The notes beneath the pieces were generated by a model, which was given only the letters and a program-made list of their open reading frames with translations, ran no database searches and was not told the DNA's origin. A program made the position numbers and the translations under genes. Positions 8,076 through 17,444 of a stretch of DNA of 31,913 nucleotides are shown here, piece by piece. The DNA comes from Opitutia bacterium UBA7374 (GTDB lineage: Bacteria > Verrucomicrobiota > Verrucomicrobiia > Opitutales > Coraliomargaritaceae): positions 27,862 through 59,774 of the forward strand of contig DKOA01000041.1 of assembly GCA_002469895.1 (NCBI GenBank). The letters are read 5' to 3'. The first letter of the stretch is position 1. Each line of letters starts with the position of its first letter.

Positions 8076-8669
8076 GTGAGCTACGTACCACTACCAACAG
8101 TTTATGAGCGTGAAGGCCGCACAGAGCGGGCTTGGGACATCTATAGTCGTCTATTGCGTGACCGTATTATTTTTATCGGGACTCCGATTAATGACTTCGT
8201 GGCGAATGCCGTGATCGCACAAATGCTCTTCCTGCAGATGGAAGACCCGAAGAAGGACATCAGCTTGTATATCAACTCACCGGGCGGTAGTGTGACTGAC
8301 GGAATGGCGATCTATGACACGATGAACTTTCTGAAGTGTGATGTCGTCACCTATTGCGTGGGCCAAGCGGCAAGCATGGCGACCCTCCTGCTGGCAGCGG
8401 GTACGGAAGGTAAGCGTTATGCGCTGCCCAACAGTCGTGTAATGATGCATCAACCGACGGGGGGTGCCGGTGGGCAGACTTCGGATATATCCATCGCAGC
8501 CCGCGAGATTCTCCGTTGGCGACAGCGGATGAACGAGTTGATAGCCTCGCATACAAAGAAGACAGCAGAGGAGGTCGCGCAGGATTCGGACCGCGACTTT
8601 TATCTGACTGCGAAAGATGCGATGGAATATGGTATCGTCGACAAGGTAATCGAAAACAAGCCGAGCTGA
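8076..8669 (+). CDS. clpP: ATP-dependent Clp protease proteolytic subunit
   Basis: Serine peptidase forming the tetradecameric chamber served by ClpX. With the GTG at 8076 the protein is 197 aa and begins with the usual YVPLPTVYEREGRTERAWDI-type N-terminus. The catalytic triad is complete: Ser100 in GQAASMATLL, His125 in MMHQP and Asp174 in DSDRDF, at spacings matching characterised ClpP. An in-frame ATG at 8013 would add 21 residues (rich in C, F and I) unlike the family; it sits in the loop of a small hairpin with GGGAG about 17 bases upstream, so 8013 cannot be fully excluded. Located 29 bp before clpX. Confidence 0.96.
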   Translation: MSYVPLPTVYEREGRTERAWDIYSRLLRDRIIFIGTPINDFVANAVIAQMLFLQMEDPKKDISLYINSPGGSVTDGMAIYDTMNFLKCDVVTYCVGQAASMATLLLAAGTEGKRYALPNSRVMMHQPTGGAGGQTSDISIAAREILRWRQRMNELIASHTKKTAEEVAQDSDRDFYLTAKDAMEYGIVDKVIENKPS

Positions 8670-8698
8670 TCCCGGTGACAGATATTTACTGCTGAGCC

Positions 8699-10030
8699 AT
8701 GGCAAAATCAACCCGCATGACGATCTGCTCATTCTGTGGCAAGGCACAGGATGAAGTGCGTAAAATGATTGCCGGTCCCTCGGGCGTGCACATCTGCGAT
8801 TCCTGCGTTACAGTATGTAAGACAATTATCGAGCGCGAGCTTGGTTCCGCACCGGAGCCAGAGGAATCAGACTCAAGCAATGACAAAAGCACTGCCGAGA
8901 ACTTGTTTAACCTGATTAAGCCGGCGCAAATAAAGGCGCATTTGGATGAGCACATCATTAGTCAGGACTACGCTAAGCGAGCACTCGCGGTGGCTGTTTA
9001 CAATCATTATAAGCGCTTGCGTGCAGATAATCGTATTGAGGCGTCCTCGGAGTTCGCGGAAATCGACGAGGCGTATGAAGATGTGCAGATCGAGAAAAGC
9101 AACATACTGCTATTGGGGCCAACCGGCAGTGGCAAAACCCTGCTTGCCCGCACACTTGCCGATATACTCGGTGTTCCTTTTGCAATTGCCGATGCTACGA
9201 CTTTGACGGAAGCAGGCTATGTCGGTGAAGATGTCGAAAATATTATCCTGCGTTTATTACAAACCGCTGACTTTGATGTAAAGAAGGCTGAATGCGGGAT
9301 TATTTATGTAGATGAAATCGATAAGATCGGTCGCAAGACGGACAACGTTTCGATTACCCGGGATGTTTCCGGTGAGGGAGTTCAACAGGCACTCTTGAAG
9401 ATTTTGGAAGGCACCACCTGCAATGTGCCTCCGAAAGGCGGTCGCAAACACCCGAATCAGGAGTACATACAGTTGGATACTTCCAATGTACTGTTTATTT
9501 GTGGTGGAGCGTTTGTTGGACTGGAGAAGATCATAGAGGATCGCTTGGGTTCGAAAGCGATGGGCTTTGAAACAGTACACAAGACTAGTAGCGCAGAGGT
9601 GCCGGTCAGCCATTTACTCCGTCAGATTCAGCCGGAGGATTTAGTTCATTTCGGAATGATACCGGAGTTCATTGGTCGTTTGCCGATGGTCGCAGTTTTG
9701 GACGAGTTGAGTATGACCGATCTGGAACATATACTACAAAATACGGCAAACGCTTTAACCAAGCAGTATAGTAAGCTTTTCCTGATGGAGGGCGTGCGCT
9801 TGCGATTCACTCGTGAAGCCGTCCGTGCGATCGCTAAAAAAGCAATATCTTTGAAGACTGGTGCGCGCGCATTGCGTGCGATTATGGAGCGTATCATGCT
9901 CGATATCATGTATGACTTGCCCCAAGCGGAAAATATATCCGAGGTGGTGATCAATCAGGCTGTGGTAGAAGGCCGGGGAAAGCCGAAAACCAAAGCGATC
10001 GAGAAGTCGGATGCCGAAGACGCTGCCTAG
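8699..10030 (+). CDS. clpX: ATP-dependent Clp protease ATP-binding subunit ClpX
   Basis: AAA+ unfoldase that recognises substrates and threads them into ClpP. It is 443 aa. The N-terminal zinc-binding domain has Cys10, Cys13, Cys33 and Cys36 (CSFC...CDSC). Walker A GPTGSGKT is at residues 140-147, Walker B IIYVDEIDKIG near 200-210, the pore-loop type GYVGED follows the Walker A helix, and sensor II is in KTGARALRAIMERIM near the C-terminus. An ISQDYAKRALAVAVYNHYKR helix is typical ClpX. It ends in a charged tail. The ATG at 8699 gives the zinc finger immediately, so the start is firm. Confidence 0.97.
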   Translation: MAKSTRMTICSFCGKAQDEVRKMIAGPSGVHICDSCVTVCKTIIERELGSAPEPEESDSSNDKSTAENLFNLIKPAQIKAHLDEHIISQDYAKRALAVAVYNHYKRLRADNRIEASSEFAEIDEAYEDVQIEKSNILLLGPTGSGKTLLARTLADILGVPFAIADATTLTEAGYVGEDVENIILRLLQTADFDVKKAECGIIYVDEIDKIGRKTDNVSITRDVSGEGVQQALLKILEGTTCNVPPKGGRKHPNQEYIQLDTSNVLFICGGAFVGLEKIIEDRLGSKAMGFETVHKTSSAEVPVSHLLRQIQPEDLVHFGMIPEFIGRLPMVAVLDELSMTDLEHILQNTANALTKQYSKLFLMEGVRLRFTREAVRAIAKKAISLKTGARALRAIMERIMLDIMYDLPQAENISEVVINQAVVEGRGKPKTKAIEKSDAEDAA

Positions 10031-10051
10031 GGCAGTTCGAATCGATCTGTT

Positions 10052-10081
10052 CCGGTTTTTAGCGAGGCTTAAGCAAACCGG
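10052..10081. terminator. Possible weak terminator hairpin after clpX
   Basis: CCGGTTT (10052-10058) and AAACCGG (10075-10081) form a perfect 7-bp stem 21 bp past the clpX stop, with a 16-base loop that contains the palindrome GCTTAAGC. There is no convincing T-run, so it may be only an mRNA 3'-end stabilising structure. The rest of the 200-bp convergent gap to the muramidase gene holds no gene I can support. Confidence 0.3.
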
Positions 10082-10229
10082 TTATGCTTGTCGGGATAGC
10101 GACTAATATCGAGAAATGCGGTCACTTTTCTATATCTTACGGGTAGCGTTAGCGCGATAGGAGAGACTCCTCCAAGATCTTTTATTCCGGTGGCCGGTGG
10201 GGATCTCCGGTATGGGCGTTGCAGACCAA

Positions 10230-11483
10230 TTAACGATACAACCAAAAGCGCTGACTTTCTGCCTGAAAGAGGCGAGACTGCTTTGCCCAGCGATTAACGA
10301 ATGATTGGACGCGAGCCTCTCGGCCTCGACGGCTGATCTCTTCCCACCAAGCGCTGCTGCCGACATGTTTATTAAAAAGAGAAACATTTTTTGCCTGGGC
10401 AAAGGGATTTTTCGGTGCGCTCCATTCGGCAGCCAGCTGCATCATGTGAAAACTAACTTCGGTTGGACGGAGTAATTTCCAGTCAGCAGCGTAGAGATAA
10501 ACACCTTCGATTGGATATCCTTTCAGGGTCTTTGTTTCGACTATTTTCAAGCCTAGTCCGGGGATGCCGCGACGCTGTAAGGCTTGCTTGATTTCAACTG
10601 CAGTGCGCCCCTTGTAGCGAAGTAAGCGAAAGGGGTAGGGTGTGCCGATGCCATGACTAAAGTCACCTTCCTGTGCACCCAGCCCCGTCATGGCATAGCC
10701 TAAGGCAGCCGAGAGGTCCGGGATGTATGGGGAGGTGGGAATCCACTTGAGGCCTGTTTCTGGCCAAAGCATATCGCGCCGCCAGCCCTGCATGGGGACA
10801 ACAGTTAATTGGCCCCTACGGCGCACTTCGTCGCTGATTTCCATCCAGCCACTGTTAGCCTTCGCCATACGCGCGAGTTCGCCGATGGTTAAACCATGTA
10901 CATAGGGGACATGAAAGGCACCTACGTAACTGCGCCATTCACGATCGAGTGGTGGGCCATCTACTTTGCGTCCACCGAGGGGGTTGGGACGATCGAGAAT
11001 GACGACTTCAACTCCGGCTTCAAAGCACGCCTCCATGGCATAGCGCATACAACTAACATAGGTGTAGGAGCGGGCGCCGATATCCTGCAGGTCGATGACG
11101 AGCGCATCGAGCCCGGCGAGCATCGAGGCAGTTGGGCGGCGGTACTTTCCGTACAAAGAGTAAACAGGCAGGCTGGTACGACGATCAATCCGGTCGAGTA
11201 CTGGGACGTTTGCTTTTTCGTCTCCGTAGATACCATGTTCGGGCCCGAAAAGGGAGACCAGTTGCAATCTTTTTGAGCGCTTCAGTACTTCTATGGAGGT
11301 TTCGCCACGGACATTGACGCCGGCTGGGTGGGTCAGCAAACCGACTCGTTTTCCGGCAATTGCGCGAAATCCGCTGCGTTCCAGTACGTCGATGCCAAGA
11401 AGAAATGTATTCGCACTGAGCAGTGTCGAAGTGCAGAGAAAAAAGAGGCTGAGTAGAGGTAGTCGGGGAAGGCTATATTTCAT
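10230..11483 (-). CDS. Exported DUF1343 / NamZ-type exo-beta-N-acetylmuramidase
   Basis: 417 aa. The N-terminus MKYSLPRLPLLSLFFLCTST is a signal peptide with cleavage likely after LSA, so the enzyme acts in the periplasm or outside. The body has the whole family pattern: FLLGIDVLERSGFRAIAGKR, VGLLTHPAGVN, SLFGPEHGIYG (the conserved GPEHG with a candidate catalytic Glu), the VIDLQDIGARSYTYVSCM region, ILDRPNPLGG, PYVHGLTIGELARM, and GIGTPYPFRL. Characterised NamZ (CAZy GH171) removes N-acetylmuramic acid from the non-reducing end of peptidoglycan fragments. It follows the DUF2062 gene by 12 bp and is last in a run that includes rodA, consistent with cell-wall turnover. Confidence 0.9.
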   Translation of the reverse strand: MKYSLPRLPLLSLFFLCTSTLLSANTFLLGIDVLERSGFRAIAGKRVGLLTHPAGVNVRGETSIEVLKRSKRLQLVSLFGPEHGIYGDEKANVPVLDRIDRRTSLPVYSLYGKYRRPTASMLAGLDALVIDLQDIGARSYTYVSCMRYAMEACFEAGVEVVILDRPNPLGGRKVDGPPLDREWRSYVGAFHVPYVHGLTIGELARMAKANSGWMEISDEVRRRGQLTVVPMQGWRRDMLWPETGLKWIPTSPYIPDLSAALGYAMTGLGAQEGDFSHGIGTPYPFRLLRYKGRTAVEIKQALQRRGIPGLGLKIVETKTLKGYPIEGVYLYAADWKLLRPTEVSFHMMQLAAEWSAPKNPFAQAKNVSLFNKHVGSSAWWEEISRRGREARVQSFVNRWAKQSRLFQAESQRFWLYR

Positions 11484-11495
11484 TTTTTGAGCGAC

Positions 11496-12128
11496 TCAAT
11501 CTGTATGGATGGAACGGCGGGCTTCAATTTTTTCCTTTAATCGAGTGTAGCTTTTTTGGGTATATCGCGAAGCCAGCCGGTAGATATTCCCCAGAATCAA
11601 GCCGAGACAAAGCCCGATGATGAGGGCGCCGAGGGTCATCTGACCGAAGACACCGAGGATACGGTCGATTTGCTCACCCCATTCGCCGATTTGAATACTT
11701 TGAATGAGTCGTTCCAGGTCTGCGCGTCCCAGTGGGATGGTTTCGACGCCGAATATGGAGAGCGCATTGTGCCCGATTTGAAAGAGGGCAAACCAGATGG
11801 GTAGCACCGTGAACGGGTTGGTGATCAACTGGAGCCCGACGAAAATAGGTAGATTGGAGCGCAGAAAGAGGGCAAAGAGAAAGGCAAGTGGTAATTGCAG
11901 TCCGTAGATCGGCAAAAAGGTGAGCACGCTGCCGACATAGATGGAGGGTAGTACGTTTTCTGCGCGGAAACTCCAGAGATAGATTCTTTTTTTAGCGGCC
12001 GATGAGAAATGCCGGAGTATAGGGTACCGGTGAATATTTGCGCGGCGGGGAAGCGGACGGAGCCATTTTTTAACCCGCCGGATACGCCGATTTTTGACAT
12101 TGAAGAGCTCCTGTTCCTCCTGATTCAT
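11496..12128 (-). CDS. DUF2062 domain integral membrane protein
   Basis: Start chosen at the ATG at 12126-12128 because it overlaps the glycerate kinase stop as ATGA and begins MNQEEQELF; a longer frame reaching 12305 would add 59 residues lying wholly inside glycerate kinase. The product is 210 aa. A basic N-terminal third (RRIRRVKKWLRPLPRR) precedes hydrophobic segments near residues 70-90 and 95-115 with the family-like LITNPFTVLPIWFALF, and a last helix at about 165-185 with a Gly-rich pattern. DUF2062 proteins have no established biochemical role; some are found in envelope or glycosyltransferase contexts. Confidence 0.85.
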   Translation of the reverse strand: MNQEEQELFNVKNRRIRRVKKWLRPLPRRANIHRYPILRHFSSAAKKRIYLWSFRAENVLPSIYVGSVLTFLPIYGLQLPLAFLFALFLRSNLPIFVGLQLITNPFTVLPIWFALFQIGHNALSIFGVETIPLGRADLERLIQSIQIGEWGEQIDRILGVFGQMTLGALIIGLCLGLILGNIYRLASRYTQKSYTRLKEKIEARRSIHTD

Positions 12129-13294
12129 CCGCTCTGGAGCTTTTTTAGAGCATGATCGACCGAACGGGCGAGGTTTGATGGTCCGTTTAGGAGCGCTTCC
12201 TCCAGCGAGCATCCTGCCGGTGAGATGGGAAAGACTTGTGTGCCGGGATAGCGCACCTGTAGACGGGCAAGCGTCCCTGTTCCAACACTGCCGGGCAAAA
12301 TGCATACCGGAGTGCCTGACTTTTCAGCGAGTTCGAGTAGAGCGTAGGGGCCTTTTCCGGAGAGTGAACTTTGGTCGAAGCAGCCTTCTCCGGTAAGAAT
12401 AAGATCGGAGATGGCGACTTGCATTTCCAGGTCGAGCCAGGACTGGACGAGGTCGAATCCGGAGATGAATTCTGCGCCGCAGGCCGCTTTAAGACCGAAG
12501 CCGATACCGCCGGCAGCGCCGCTTCCGGGGATATCACGAAGAGATAAATCTTGTCCGAAGTGCTGGCAAAGCAGAGAGGACAGATGACTCGATTGCTTGT
12601 CGAAATCCTCAATGGCCTCTTTGGGCAGCCCTTTCTGTGGGCCGTATATGGCAGCGGCACCGCGTGCGCCAAGGAGCGGATTATCCACATCGCAGGCGAT
12701 GAATATTGGCGGTAGTGGGCGTTTGATGAATCCAGTGATGGCCTCGACCTCCGACCATTTATGTGGGGTTATCATCTCAGTCTGGGGGAACTGAATACCG
12801 AGTGCCTCGAGTGCGCCCAAGCCAAGGTCGCTGGTGGCACTGCCGCCGATACCGAGGAGGATGGCTCCCGCCCCTTTTTCGGCGGCAAGCAGCATTAATT
12901 CGCCGACTCCACGAGTGGTGGTGTGCCGGGGGTTACGTTCCGTAGTAGGTACCTGTTCTAGTCCGGCGACAGAGGCCATCTCAATGACTGCCAGTTGGCC
13001 GCTGGCATTGCCGAAATATTGGAGAGCAGGCCCCGGCAGTTCGTCAAAGCTGACCCAACCGAGAGGCGATTCCAAGGTCGTACCGAGAGGCCCCGTAACC
13101 ACGTGACGCTCGATGCGACCAGAAGCGGCATTGGTCAAGATGGGACAAAAGCCCTCGCCTCCGTCGGTCAGGGGGACCGTCTCAATCTGACAATCCGGCC
13201 CAAGGGTATCCTGTGCCGTGGACGCGGCAATTGCGCAGGCCTGTTCAGCCGTCATCGATTCTTTAAATTTATCGAATGCGGCAAGTAACTTCAC
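12125..13294 (-). CDS. glxK: Glycerate kinase (GarK/GlxK family)
   Basis: Phosphorylates glycerate using ATP; family members form 2-phosphoglycerate or 3-phosphoglycerate. It is 389 aa, normal length, starting at GTG 13294. Seen are LLAAFDKFKESMTAEQA at the N-terminus, PLTDGGEGF near residue 42, EMASVAGLEQV, the GIGGSATSDLGLGALEALG phosphate-binding segment near residues 150-168, the CDVDNPLLGARGAA segment, GSGAAGGIGFGL, and DLILTGEGCFDQSSLSGKGP near the C-terminus. It lies 31 bp after RNase E/G and is translationally coupled to the DUF2062 gene. Its place in a shape and wall gene run is not functionally obvious. Confidence 0.93.
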   Translation of the reverse strand: MKLLAAFDKFKESMTAEQACAIAASTAQDTLGPDCQIETVPLTDGGEGFCPILTNAASGRIERHVVTGPLGTTLESPLGWVSFDELPGPALQYFGNASGQLAVIEMASVAGLEQVPTTERNPRHTTTRGVGELMLLAAEKGAGAILLGIGGSATSDLGLGALEALGIQFPQTEMITPHKWSEVEAITGFIKRPLPPIFIACDVDNPLLGARGAAAIYGPQKGLPKEAIEDFDKQSSHLSSLLCQHFGQDLSLRDIPGSGAAGGIGFGLKAACGAEFISGFDLVQSWLDLEMQVAISDLILTGEGCFDQSSLSGKGPYALLELAEKSGTPVCILPGSVGTGTLARLQVRYPGTQVFPISPAGCSLEEALLNGPSNLARSVDHALKKLQSG

Positions 13295-13325
13295 AGATTT
13301 ACGGGTTTATACGGGTGGCTTCTGA

Positions 13326-15068
13326 TTAGCGTTCTTCCTGTCCGCTTTCGAGATCAACGATCTTAAAGTTTTCTACATGGTAGATGGGATCGGCGATAAA
13401 GGAAAGGGCGGCTCCGTAAGATTGCTCAATTTCGATGAGCAAGTCTTCATCCTCATTGCGCAGGCGTTGCAGATTGTCTGGATTGAGCAAGACGCGAAGC
13501 TTGATCTCTTTGTCATCCCCATCGCGAATACGGAGGTGACGAATGATGCTAATGATACGCCGCTGTATCTCGATGCTCATCGTGCGGGGAGACTTGACGG
13601 ACCCTCGACCACTGCAGTAGGGGCAATCTACCCGAATCCCGCTGGAATGGCTCTCGGTTTGTCGTTGGCGAGTCATCTGCATGATCCCGAGAGTGGAAAT
13701 CGGGAGGATATGGCTTTTTGCTTTGTCGCGTGCCATTTCACGCCGCATGCGCTGGAGGACGGCGTTGCGGTCTTTCTTCGCCTTCATGTCGATGAAGTCC
13801 ATGATGACAAGTCCGCCGATATTGCGGAGTCGCACCTGACGCGCGATTTCTGTGGCGGCTTCCAAATTGACTTGGAGAATGAAGTTCTTGCCGTCCTTGT
13901 TTTTATTTTTGTGTGAGCCGGTATTGACGTCGATGGAGATGAGGGCCTCGGTTTCTTCGATGACAATTTCACCGCCGGAGGGCAGCGGAACACAGCGCAT
14001 GAAGGTTTGCTCAATTTGACGTTCAATATTAAAGCGCTCGAAAACGGGTATATCTTCGTCGAATAACTGAATTTTTGATTTTGAACGAGGCGAGATTTTA
14101 CTCACTTCGGCGAGCATGCTTTCGTAATCATCCCGTTTATCGACGATCACGCGATCCACTTCCTCAGTGAGAAAGTCTCTGACTGTACGTCCGATCAGAT
14201 CGGGTTCGACGTATACGCAAGTGGGTTTACTGGCTTCTTCGATGCGCTTGGTGATACTATCCCAACGCTTGAGAAGAATATGTAGGTCCCGGATGAAGTA
14301 GCGGGCTTTCTTTCCTTCTCCGGCAGTTCGGACAATGATGCCCATGCCTTCCGGTAATGTGAGTTTACGCAGAATACCCTTCAGGCGGGAGCGCTCCTTT
14401 TTGTCTTCGATCTTGCGTGATATGCCGAGGGTACCGGAATTTGGCATGAGAACGAGAAAACGACCGGGCAAGGCAATGTTTGTTGTCGTACGGGGGCCTT
14501 TTGTGCCGATCTGCCCCTTCGTTACTTGAACGATAATTTCGGTGCCAATCGGGTACAGTCTGGGTATGTCTTTGACCGTAATTTTATCGTTTTCGCGATC
14601 ACGCTGCTGTTGTGATTTGTTATCGCGAACGACTTCAATAGTATTGTCACTGGCGGCCGGTAAAATGTCCCAATAATGCAAAAAGGCATTTTTGGGCTGT
14701 CCGATATCAACAAAGGCAGCCTTCAGTCCGGGTTCAAGGTTTTGGATTTTTCCCTTAAAAACAGCGCCGACTTCGCGCAGTTCGCCGGAACGTTCGACTT
14801 CAAATTTCTCGAGAATACCCTCGTTTAATTGGGCAGCACGCTTTTCCAGCGGCTCTGAATTAATGATGAGTTCGGAGTAGGCTTTTTTCTCGTTTTTTAG
14901 CGCGCTGATCAAGCGGGTGACGATCGGGCGTGTTTTGGCACGCTGCGTGGCATCATCTTTGAGTTTTCTCTGATCGATTCGCTTGGCTTTTTTTTCTTTT
15001 GGCGCAGAGGCGAGTGCTTCCGCGTGTTCTAGATGAGAGTCGTCCTTAGTATTGGTGTTGTCTTGCAT
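13326..15068 (-). CDS. rng: Ribonuclease E/G family endoribonuclease
   Basis: Single-strand-specific endoribonuclease for rRNA and tRNA maturation and mRNA decay. It is 580 aa. A charged, low-complexity N-terminal region (residues 1-65, rich in K, E and D) precedes the catalytic core. An S1 domain spans about residues 95-195 (GAVFKGKIQNLEPGLKAAFV). The DNase-I-like part has the metal-binding ISIDVNTG and IMDFIDMKAKKDRNAV motifs, the equivalents of Asp303 and Asp346 of E. coli RNase E. The zinc-link VDCPYCSGRGSV follows. It lacks a long RNase E-type scaffold tail, so it is closer to RNase G in architecture. Downstream of rodA by 90 bp; such an RNase near shape genes is a known arrangement (cafA with mre genes). 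Confidence 0.94.
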   Translation of the reverse strand: MQDNTNTKDDSHLEHAEALASAPKEKKAKRIDQRKLKDDATQRAKTRPIVTRLISALKNEKKAYSELIINSEPLEKRAAQLNEGILEKFEVERSGELREVGAVFKGKIQNLEPGLKAAFVDIGQPKNAFLHYWDILPAASDNTIEVVRDNKSQQQRDRENDKITVKDIPRLYPIGTEIIVQVTKGQIGTKGPRTTTNIALPGRFLVLMPNSGTLGISRKIEDKKERSRLKGILRKLTLPEGMGIIVRTAGEGKKARYFIRDLHILLKRWDSITKRIEEASKPTCVYVEPDLIGRTVRDFLTEEVDRVIVDKRDDYESMLAEVSKISPRSKSKIQLFDEDIPVFERFNIERQIEQTFMRCVPLPSGGEIVIEETEALISIDVNTGSHKNKNKDGKNFILQVNLEAATEIARQVRLRNIGGLVIMDFIDMKAKKDRNAVLQRMRREMARDKAKSHILPISTLGIMQMTRQRQTESHSSGIRVDCPYCSGRGSVKSPRTMSIEIQRRIISIIRHLRIRDGDDKEIKLRVLLNPDNLQRLRNEDEDLLIEIEQSYGAALSFIADPIYHVENFKIVDLESGQEER

Positions 15069-15158
15069 GGGTGGTTTTGTTTCCGGTTTCAGCCGGAGCC
15101 CCCAATTGTATTTGGCTGCGTTTGCAAGAGTAGGTTGTGCAGATAGCGGTCAAGTGGA

Positions 15159-16409
<1,251 letters not shown>

Positions 16410-16458
16410 TCTATCTCTGCATTAAGTCCGAATTGTAAAAGTGGCGTGCTGTTGGTCT

Positions 16459-16920
16459 TTAGTTAATATCCCCCAGATAAATTGTGTCCGACTGAAAGCC
16501 GGTTTTTGAGAACGCGGATTTGATGGCCTGCGGGAGGAATCTCCGCTGGGGTAATTCTGAAAGAGGTATCCATTCGATGCCAATTTGTTTGTTGTCCAAT
16601 GCAGTTCCTTGACCGACAGCCTCCGGGGCAGTAAGTTCACAGAAGAAGACACTTTCGAGTTGATGAAAGTTACCATGTGACTGGCGAAACTCATGGTTTT
16701 TGCCGATGTATTCGCGAACGTAGGCGATATCGCCGACATTTACACTGGAGCCGATTTCCTCGAGACACTCTCTCTGCAGGCCTTCTATCAGGGTTTCTCC
16801 ATGTTGCTGTCCGCCTCCGGGTAGGATGTAAAAGATGCCGGTGGTATCCTGCATCTTGATAGTGAGCACCTTGTCGTCTTGTATGATAAGTGCCCGCGCA
16901 GCTGTTCGTATGGTTCGCAT
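16459..16920 (-). CDS. NUDIX hydrolase
   Basis: Hydrolyses a nucleoside diphosphate linked to some other moiety. 153 aa, single domain. The Nudix box is complete: GGQQHGE, seven residues, REC, LEE, IGS (about residues 36-58), giving all metal-binding Glu positions. N-terminal RTAARALIIQDDKVLTIKM and C-terminal LDNKQIGIEWIPLSEL fit the fold. The substrate is unknown. It is the first gene of the minus-strand run toward rodA and is divergent from the small gene at 17063 across about 140 bp that must hold the promoters; I see no box pair good enough to name. Confidence 0.9.
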   Translation of the reverse strand: MRTIRTAARALIIQDDKVLTIKMQDTTGIFYILPGGGQQHGETLIEGLQRECLEEIGSSVNVGDIAYVREYIGKNHEFRQSHGNFHQLESVFFCELTAPEAVGQGTALDNKQIGIEWIPLSELPQRRFLPQAIKSAFSKTGFQSDTIYLGDIN

Positions 16921-17062
16921 TGAGAAAGGGCTTAGGCAAGCAGAGTACGCTGCTAGAGCAAGTCTGCATTAGGAAATATATTCGCGTTGAAAATAAAAAT
17001 GCGGGTTTGTCTCGGCGGCGAGATTGAGGCAGCGTTTCTCTATGAATGAGAAGGATCGCACG

Positions 17063-17392
17063 ATGCAGGCACAAATGACGAATCACTTAGCGGGGCATCC
17101 GGACTTGATTGCCTATGCAGGGGAAAATCTGGTCGACGATGTAATGGTGAAAAAGTTGCTCACATTTGTCGACGAAAGTGCGTTTTCCCTGATTGATTGG
17201 ATGCATGCGTTCCTTGAGCTGAGCAATTGGCTGGATCATCGCGCTCTGGATCTGGATTGGGATAATCGAATTAATTATGTCAATTGTGTCGCTGAGGCCG
17301 GTGCTTCCGGAATGGGGCTGGAGGATTTATCCTCGATGATTCGTGAAATGCTGGCGACATACGGATGTGAGCAGGCGGTAAAAAAATCATAG
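17063..17392 (+). CDS. Small hypothetical protein
   Basis: Unrecognised acidic, mainly helical protein. I chose ATG 17063 because GAGAAGG at 17048-17054 is 8 bases upstream; this gives 109 aa. ATG 17042 and a TTG at 17024 are in-frame alternatives. Features: YAGENLVDDVMVKKLLTFVD near the N-terminus, a tryptophan-rich middle (LIDWMHAFLELSNWLDHRAL) and a C-terminal helix ending EQAVKKS. No transmembrane segment or cysteine motif. It is 52 bp upstream of mgtE on the same strand. Confidence 0.7.
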   Translation: MQAQMTNHLAGHPDLIAYAGENLVDDVMVKKLLTFVDESAFSLIDWMHAFLELSNWLDHRALDLDWDNRINYVNCVAEAGASGMGLEDLSSMIREMLATYGCEQAVKKS

Positions 17393-17444
17393 TAGGCGTT
17401 TTCCCTTCTTTACTCTGGAGTCTTCGGAGCCAATCTAGCAAATC

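Noticed and set aside
12129..12305. N-terminal extension of the DUF2062 protein
   Set aside because: It lies entirely in the glycerate kinase gene, and the ATG overlapping that gene's stop gives the family-like N-terminus.
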